Assembly: GCA_949419965.1 (NCBI GenBank)
Contig: CASPAC010000023.1
Coordinates: 1 to 18,248 of the forward strand
Direction of reading: 5' to 3'
Length of the DNA stretch: 18,248 nt
Source: Bacteroidales bacterium
GTDB lineage: Bacteria > Bacteroidota > Bacteroidia > Bacteroidales > Rikenellaceae
The position numbers and the translations under genes were made by a program. Shown here one piece after another: positions 14,384-18,248 of the stretch (its first letter is position 1; every line of letters begins with the position of its first letter). The notes beneath the pieces were generated by a model that was not told the origin of the DNA, made no database searches, and saw only the letters and a list, made by a program, of their open reading frames with translations.

Positions 14384-15649
14384 ATGTTTACTTCCGTCAT
14401 ATTGATCCTGGCGATGCTGCTGCTCTCGGCCTTCTTCTCGGGCATGGAGATCGCCTTCACGAGCAAGAACCGCCTCAAACTGGAGATCGACCGCAAGCAG
14501 AGCCGCATGTTCGACCGCATCGCCGAGATCTTCGCCCGGCACCCGGGCCAGTACATCACGACGATCCTGGTGGGCAACAACATTGCGCTGGTCGTCTATT
14601 CGCTTTACATGTCGGTGCTGCTGCGCTCGGTATTTTATGCGCTGGGGTGGGAGAGCGTGGCCCGCGAGGGGTCGGTGGCCATCGAGACCGGCGTCTCGAC
14701 GCTCATCATCATCTTCGTGGCGGAGTTCCTGCCCAAATCGGTCTTCCGCAACAACCCCAACTTCTACTATCGGGTGCTGGCGCCGGTGATCTACTTCTTC
14801 TACCTGCTGCTGTATCCCATCGCGCGGCTCACGACGCTCGTTTCGCACGGCATCCTGCGTCTGACGGGGCGCAAGATCGTACAGCAGAGCGCCCAGCCGA
14901 CTTTCAGCCGCGACGACCTGGCGGCGCTGCTCGACTCGAACAATGCGGAGCAGGGTCCCGATCCGGATCATGAACTCCGGCTTTTCCAGAACGCGCTGGA
15001 CTTCGCCGACATGCGCGTGCGCGACTGCATGGTGCCGCGTGTGGACGTCGAGGCGGCGGATGCCGACGACACGACGGTCGACCAGCTCACCGAACGCTTC
15101 GCCGACACCAAATATTCGCGCATCTTCCTCTGGCGCGGCAACATCGACAACATCGTGGGCTATGTCAATTCGAAGAGCCTCTTCACCCGTCCGAAAACCC
15201 TGGCCGAGGTGACCATGGACGTCAACTTCGTGCCCGAGACGATGCCGCTGCAGGCGGTGCTGCAGAACTTCATCAAGCACCGGTCGAACATCGCCGTGGT
15301 GATCGACGAATTCGGCGGTACGGCGGGCATCATCTCGCTGGAGGACGTGCTGGAGCAGATTTTCGGCGAGATCGAAGACGAACACGACGTTCCCGATCTG
15401 ACCGAGAAACAGGTGGGGCCGGGCGAATATGTGCTTTCGTGCCGCCACGAGGTGAAGTATCTCAATGAGAAATACGGATTCGGAATCGAGGAGAACAAGG
15501 GCTACGACACCCTGGCCGGTTTCGTCATCTACCATTACGAGGGCATCCCCACGGCCGGCGAAACGATCGTCATCGGCGATCTTCAGCTGCGCATGCTCCG
15601 CACGACGCGTTCGCGCATCGAACTGGCCCGCGTGAAAAAATTGTCGTGA
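14384..15649 (+). CDS. CNNM (DUF21) - CBS - CorC/HlyC domain membrane protein
   Basis: The 421-residue protein has the modular layout of the CNNM/CorB family, often annotated as hemolysin or GldE-like. It has an N-terminal DUF21 domain with three to four membrane helices (about 1-23, 58-82, 98-118, 132-152) and a Pro-rich loop 'EFLPKSVFRNNP'. Two CBS repeats follow (about 205-260 and 265-330) with 'MVPRVDVEA' and the conserved 'VVIDEFGGTAGIISLEDVLEQIFGEIEDEHD'. A C-terminal CorC/HlyC domain ends the protein (about 340-421). Family members are associated with magnesium export and in Flavobacteria with gliding (GldE); which applies here is open. There are 27 nt to lptC and 73 nt to the foldase gene. 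Confidence 0.9.
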   Translation: MFTSVILILAMLLLSAFFSGMEIAFTSKNRLKLEIDRKQSRMFDRIAEIFARHPGQYITTILVGNNIALVVYSLYMSVLLRSVFYALGWESVAREGSVAIETGVSTLIIIFVAEFLPKSVFRNNPNFYYRVLAPVIYFFYLLLYPIARLTTLVSHGILRLTGRKIVQQSAQPTFSRDDLAALLDSNNAEQGPDPDHELRLFQNALDFADMRVRDCMVPRVDVEAADADDTTVDQLTERFADTKYSRIFLWRGNIDNIVGYVNSKSLFTRPKTLAEVTMDVNFVPETMPLQAVLQNFIKHRSNIAVVIDEFGGTAGIISLEDVLEQIFGEIEDEHDVPDLTEKQVGPGEYVLSCRHEVKYLNEKYGFGIEENKGYDTLAGFVIYHYEGIPTAGETIVIGDLQLRMLRTTRSRIELARVKKLS

Positions 15650-15677
15650 CGGAGAGGGCTTTTCGGAATAAATTTAC

Positions 15678-15685
15678 TATCTTTG
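15678..15685 (+). promoter_or_regulatory. Probable -7 element before the foldase gene
   Basis: TATCTTTG at 15678-15685 is a full TAnnTTTG match in an AT-rich gap, 37 nt before the ATG at 15723. No good TTG is seen at the expected -33 distance. The 13-mer TATCTTTGACTGC (15678-15690) recurs exactly at 18123-18135 in the right-end array. Confidence 0.5.
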
Positions 15686-15722
15686 ACTGCTTTTTGGGAA
15701 ACAACGATAATAAAATAGGAAT

Positions 15723-17756
15723 ATGGCAAGTTTGAACACCTTACGCACCAAGTTCGGCATCGTGCTTTCGATCATCATCGCACTGGCCCTCTTGGCGTTC
15801 ATCCTCTCGTTGAAGGCCGAAATGGGCTTCTCGGGCAACGACCCGAAAGTGGGCGTGATCGACGGCGAGAAGATCAACTATTCGGAGTACTACAACCTCT
15901 ACGAGCAGATCAAGGCCCAGAGCGGCGCCCAGGAGAGCGACGAGCAGCAGGCCGCTGCGCTGGCCGCTACGACGTGGCAGGTGCTCATCGCCGAGCATGT
16001 GCTCACTCCGGGCTTCGAGAAGGCGGGCGTCCGCGTTTCGGAGCAGGAGCGTCAGGCGATGCTCACCGGCAAGCAGCCGTCGAATACCTTCTACCAGGCT
16101 TTCGCCGATCCCCGCACGGGAGCCTACAACGTGGCTTATGTCAGCCGGTTCCTCTCCGAGGCCGAGAGCAATCCGCAGGCGATGGCTTCGTGGAAGCATC
16201 TCAACGAGCAGGCCCGGCTGGAGCGCGCCACCGAGAAGTACATGGCTTTGGTGCGCGGCGGCGCCTACGTCAATTCGCTCGAAGTGGCGCAGGGGCTGAC
16301 GGCCGCCAACGACAAGTTTGCGGGCAAGTGGGCCGGCAAGCATTATTCGGCGGTTCCCGATTCGCTGGTCAAGGTCACCAACGGCGACATCAAGGCTTAC
16401 TACAAGTCGCATAAGAACGCTTTCAAGAAATATCCCACCCGCACGTTCTCCTACGTGGTGTTCGAGGTCGAGCCTACGGACGACGACCTGCTTGCTTTGG
16501 AGCAGACCGTGCGCGAAGTGGGCGCCGAGTTCGCCGCTGCCGCCAATCCCAAGTCTTTCGTGCGGGCGAACCGCAACGGCCGTGTCGCCGAGAACTACGT
16601 CTCGGCCGCCCGGCTGAGCGACGGCGAGGCCGAGGCTCTGATGGCCGGCCGGACCTACGGTCCCGTGCTCAAGAACAACGAGTGGACGATGGCCCGCGTG
16701 CTCGACACGAAGATGGCGCCCGATTCGCTGGGTCTCCGCCACATCGTGCTGCCGTACACCGAAGAGGCGCTGGCCGACAGCCTGCTGCGGGTGATCCGCG
16801 GCGGTGCCGACTTCGCCGAGCTGGCCCTTCGTTATTCGGTGGCCGAGCAGACGGCGGCCAACGGCGGTGACGTCGGCATGGTGCCGTTCTCGTCGTTGAG
16901 CGGCGAGTTCGCCTCGGCGCTGGCTGGCGCCAAGCAGGGCGACGTCGTCAAGGTTTCGATGGGCGATGCCGTTCAGCTGCTGCAGGTTTACCGCGCCGGT
17001 CGTCCGGTGAAGCATGTCCAGGTGGCTTCGATCACCTATCCGGTCGAGGCTTCGTCGGCCACGGTCCGCGACGTTCACAACCAGGCGCTCTCCTTCACGC
17101 TCAACGCCAAGGGTTCGGTCGACAAGTTCAACGATGCCGCTTCGACGGCCGCGCTGACGCCGCGTGTCGCTACGATGGCGCAGGGCGAGCGGACGGTCCG
17201 CGGTCTGGAGGATTCGCGCGACGTGGCCCGCTGGGTTTACGGTGCCGACGAGGGCGATATGTCGGAGATCTTCAAGGTCGGCAAGGACTACGTGGTGGCC
17301 GTCCTGACGGAGATCGACGACGACGATTATACGTCGTTGGAGAAAGCCTCCGCACAGATTCGTTCGCAGCTGATGCGCGACAAGAAATATGAATTGATCG
17401 CGGCCGGCATCGAAGGCGCGACGCTTGCCGAGCAGGCTGCAAGCCTCGGCGGCGAGGTTGCCGGATTCGATAATGTGACCGCCAATTCGTTCTATGTCGA
17501 CGGCATCGGCCTGGAGCCCCGTCTGATCGGTGCCATCGGCGCCACGACCGAGACCGGCAAGGTGTCGGCTCCCGTGAAGGGCTTCAACGGACTCTATGTT
17601 TTCCAGGTGGACGACATCCGGCGCGGCGATGCACAGACGGCCGAGGCCGAGCAGGTGCGCGCTCAGGCGATGCTCGAAAGCCGCGTTTCGCAGCTGGTGT
17701 TCCCGGCCATCCAGGAGCTGGCCGAGATCGAAGACCTGCGCGGCAAGTATTTCTGA
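15723..17756 (+). CDS. ppiD: PpiD-like membrane-anchored peptidyl-prolyl isomerase / foldase
   Basis: The 677-residue protein begins with a short cytoplasmic N-terminus and one membrane helix (about 11-30, 'FGIVLSIIIALALLAFILSL'). A SurA/PpiD N-terminal-like chaperone region follows (about 40-320, 'GVIDGEKINYSEYYNLYEQ'). A parvulin PPIase domain lies at about 336-425 ('LGLRHIVLPYTEEALADSLLRVIRGGADFAELALRYSVAE...GGDVGMVPFSSLSGEFASAL'). A second region with the same helical pattern runs to the end. This is the PpiD layout (about 620 residues in E. coli): an inner-membrane protein at the periplasmic exit of SecYEG that helps newly exported proteins fold. The parvulin motifs are recognisable, but activity cannot be judged. 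It is the last gene of the cluster and ends in a clear terminator. Confidence 0.92.
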   Translation: MASLNTLRTKFGIVLSIIIALALLAFILSLKAEMGFSGNDPKVGVIDGEKINYSEYYNLYEQIKAQSGAQESDEQQAAALAATTWQVLIAEHVLTPGFEKAGVRVSEQERQAMLTGKQPSNTFYQAFADPRTGAYNVAYVSRFLSEAESNPQAMASWKHLNEQARLERATEKYMALVRGGAYVNSLEVAQGLTAANDKFAGKWAGKHYSAVPDSLVKVTNGDIKAYYKSHKNAFKKYPTRTFSYVVFEVEPTDDDLLALEQTVREVGAEFAAAANPKSFVRANRNGRVAENYVSAARLSDGEAEALMAGRTYGPVLKNNEWTMARVLDTKMAPDSLGLRHIVLPYTEEALADSLLRVIRGGADFAELALRYSVAEQTAANGGDVGMVPFSSLSGEFASALAGAKQGDVVKVSMGDAVQLLQVYRAGRPVKHVQVASITYPVEASSATVRDVHNQALSFTLNAKGSVDKFNDAASTAALTPRVATMAQGERTVRGLEDSRDVARWVYGADEGDMSEIFKVGKDYVVAVLTEIDDDDYTSLEKASAQIRSQLMRDKKYELIAAGIEGATLAEQAASLGGEVAGFDNVTANSFYVDGIGLEPRLIGAIGATTETGKVSAPVKGFNGLYVFQVDDIRRGDAQTAEAEQVRAQAMLESRVSQLVFPAIQELAEIEDLRGKYF

Positions 17757-17830
17757 TAACGGCCGCATCGGCGGGGCCTTTTCGGCTTGAACAGCCGGGG
17801 CCGGTCCGACCGATGACAGACCGACAAGCC

Positions 17831-17863
17831 AAGGGGGTGCCGAAAATTCGGCGCCCCCTTTTT
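17831..17863 (+). terminator. Intrinsic (rho-independent) terminator of the mfd-ppiD strand
   Basis: A long GC-rich stem pairs AAGGGGGTGCCGAA (17831-17844) with TTCGGCGCCCCCTT (17847-17860). The two arms are separated by AA, contain one G-U pair, and are followed by a run of five T (17859-17863). It lies 75 nt after the ppiD stop. No gene follows in the window, so it ends the cluster. Confidence 0.9.
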
Positions 17864-18248
17864 CGTATCCCGCCTCGTTATGCAAGAGTCCGGTCCGCGC
17901 CGTGGGCGCTCTGCCATTCCGAAGCGGGAAAAACTATTTGAAAAAGACCGATTTCTTGCCGCATTTGCCATTTATTTTATATCTTTGGTTTGCCGAAGAT
18001 ACCGAATGGAAAGACGGAGCAACCTTTCAACTTTCACTTTTTTGTTCGTATCTTTAGCTGTGTTGAAGATATTCTGTCCCGGCATAACAAACCTTCGGTT
18101 TGCTTCTGCGCTCGACTTTTCGTATCTTTGACTGCGTCTCAGCTACTCCGCCTTAACAAAATCCAAACTATGTTTGGTTTTGTATTCGGCTTATTCGTAT
18201 CTTTAATGCAGTGGGAAATAATTGCTTGACTGCAAGCGATATGAGAAA
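17864..18248. other. Non-coding right end, after the terminator
   Basis: No convincing gene is present. A 79-codon frame at 17990-18229 is a translation of the repeat array, has only a TTG start, and is not accepted. The stretch holds the AT-rich promoter-like array (separate entry) and ends in the window without a following start codon in view. The array's -7 elements point to the plus strand, so the gene they serve, if any, would lie beyond 18248. Confidence 0.6.
17956..18205 (+). repeat. Array of four promoter-like units with interleaved palindromes
   Basis: Four -7 elements TATCTTT(G/A) start at 17980, 18049, 18123 and 18198, spaced 69, 74 and 75 bp. Three have a TTG or TTTG at a good distance: 17956-17958 (21 bp spacer), 18099-18102 (20 bp) and 18173-18176 (21 bp). 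The third and fourth -33 elements lie in the right arm of a palindrome: CAAACC-TTC-GGTTTG (18088-18102) and CCAAAC-TAT-GTTTGG (18163-18177, which extends outward to a 12-bp stem with one bulge). TCTGCGCTCGACTTTTCG follows the first palindrome. Confidence 0.7.

Noticed and set aside
15741..17885. 714-codon minus-strand frame opposite ppiD
   Set aside because: Antisense shadow that crosses the terminator; Leu/Arg/His bias and no motif.
17956..18205. CRISPR array
   Set aside because: The units are 69-75 bp apart with diverged repeats and no fixed spacer structure, and no cas gene is present.
17990..18229. 79-codon frame on the plus strand at the right end
   Set aside because: It begins with TTG, covers the promoter-like array exactly, and its composition (Phe, Val, Leu, Cys rich) reflects the repeat. 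Translated repeat DNA, not a gene.

Overview
The window looks like a stretch of chromosome from a GC-rich member of the Bacteroidales, most likely Alistipes or a relative in the Rikenellaceae. The reasons are: promoters of the Bacteroidetes type (TTTG, about 19-21 bp, TAnnTTTG); almost no Shine-Dalgarno sequences; a PorX-type response regulator; Bacteroidetes-type HU, RNase G and Mfd proteins; and GC-rich genes separated by AT-rich intergenic regions. The genus is inference. No transposase, integrase, phage gene, CRISPR array, rRNA or tRNA was seen. This is mostly core genome, not an accessory island.

Layout, left to right. (1) 1-365, minus strand: the N-terminal part of a lipoprotein S9-family peptidase, divergent from (2) a Nudix hydrolase (422-1042, plus). 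(3) A minus-strand operon of porX, tsaE and a small START/SRPBCC-like protein (3666 down to 1167), with porX and tsaE overlapping by 4 nt. (4) A 570-bp divergent intergenic region with a convincing promoter for each direction and a 27-bp duplication in the porX leader. (5) Plus strand: an HU-family protein, a 29-residue extremely basic protein, a strong hairpin, then RNase G. (6) Plus strand: mfd, coaX (TTG start overlapping the mfd stop), an outer-membrane beta-barrel protein, a TPR protein, a LptC-like lipoprotein, a CNNM/CBS transporter-like protein and a PpiD-like membrane-anchored foldase, ended by a textbook intrinsic terminator. (7) 17865-18248: no gene, but an array of four promoter-like units with a period of 69-75 bp and interleaved palindromes.

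Functionally, block 6 runs from repair and cofactor synthesis into envelope biogenesis: beta-barrel, periplasmic TPR protein, LPS-transport lipoprotein, inner-membrane CNNM protein and foldase. Block 3 couples two-component signalling with tRNA t6A synthesis. Block 5 groups nucleoid, probable ribosome-associated and RNA-processing functions.

The least explained material is non-coding. A repeat family with a roughly 73-bp period and the core 'CGGCATA - palindrome - TCTGCGCTCG' occurs both in the porX leader, where it duplicates the translation start, and in the right-end array, where it carries near-consensus promoters. Two coding oddities are a low-complexity insertion of about 52 residues in CoaX and a Pro/Ala/Ser-rich tail of about 90 residues on LptC.
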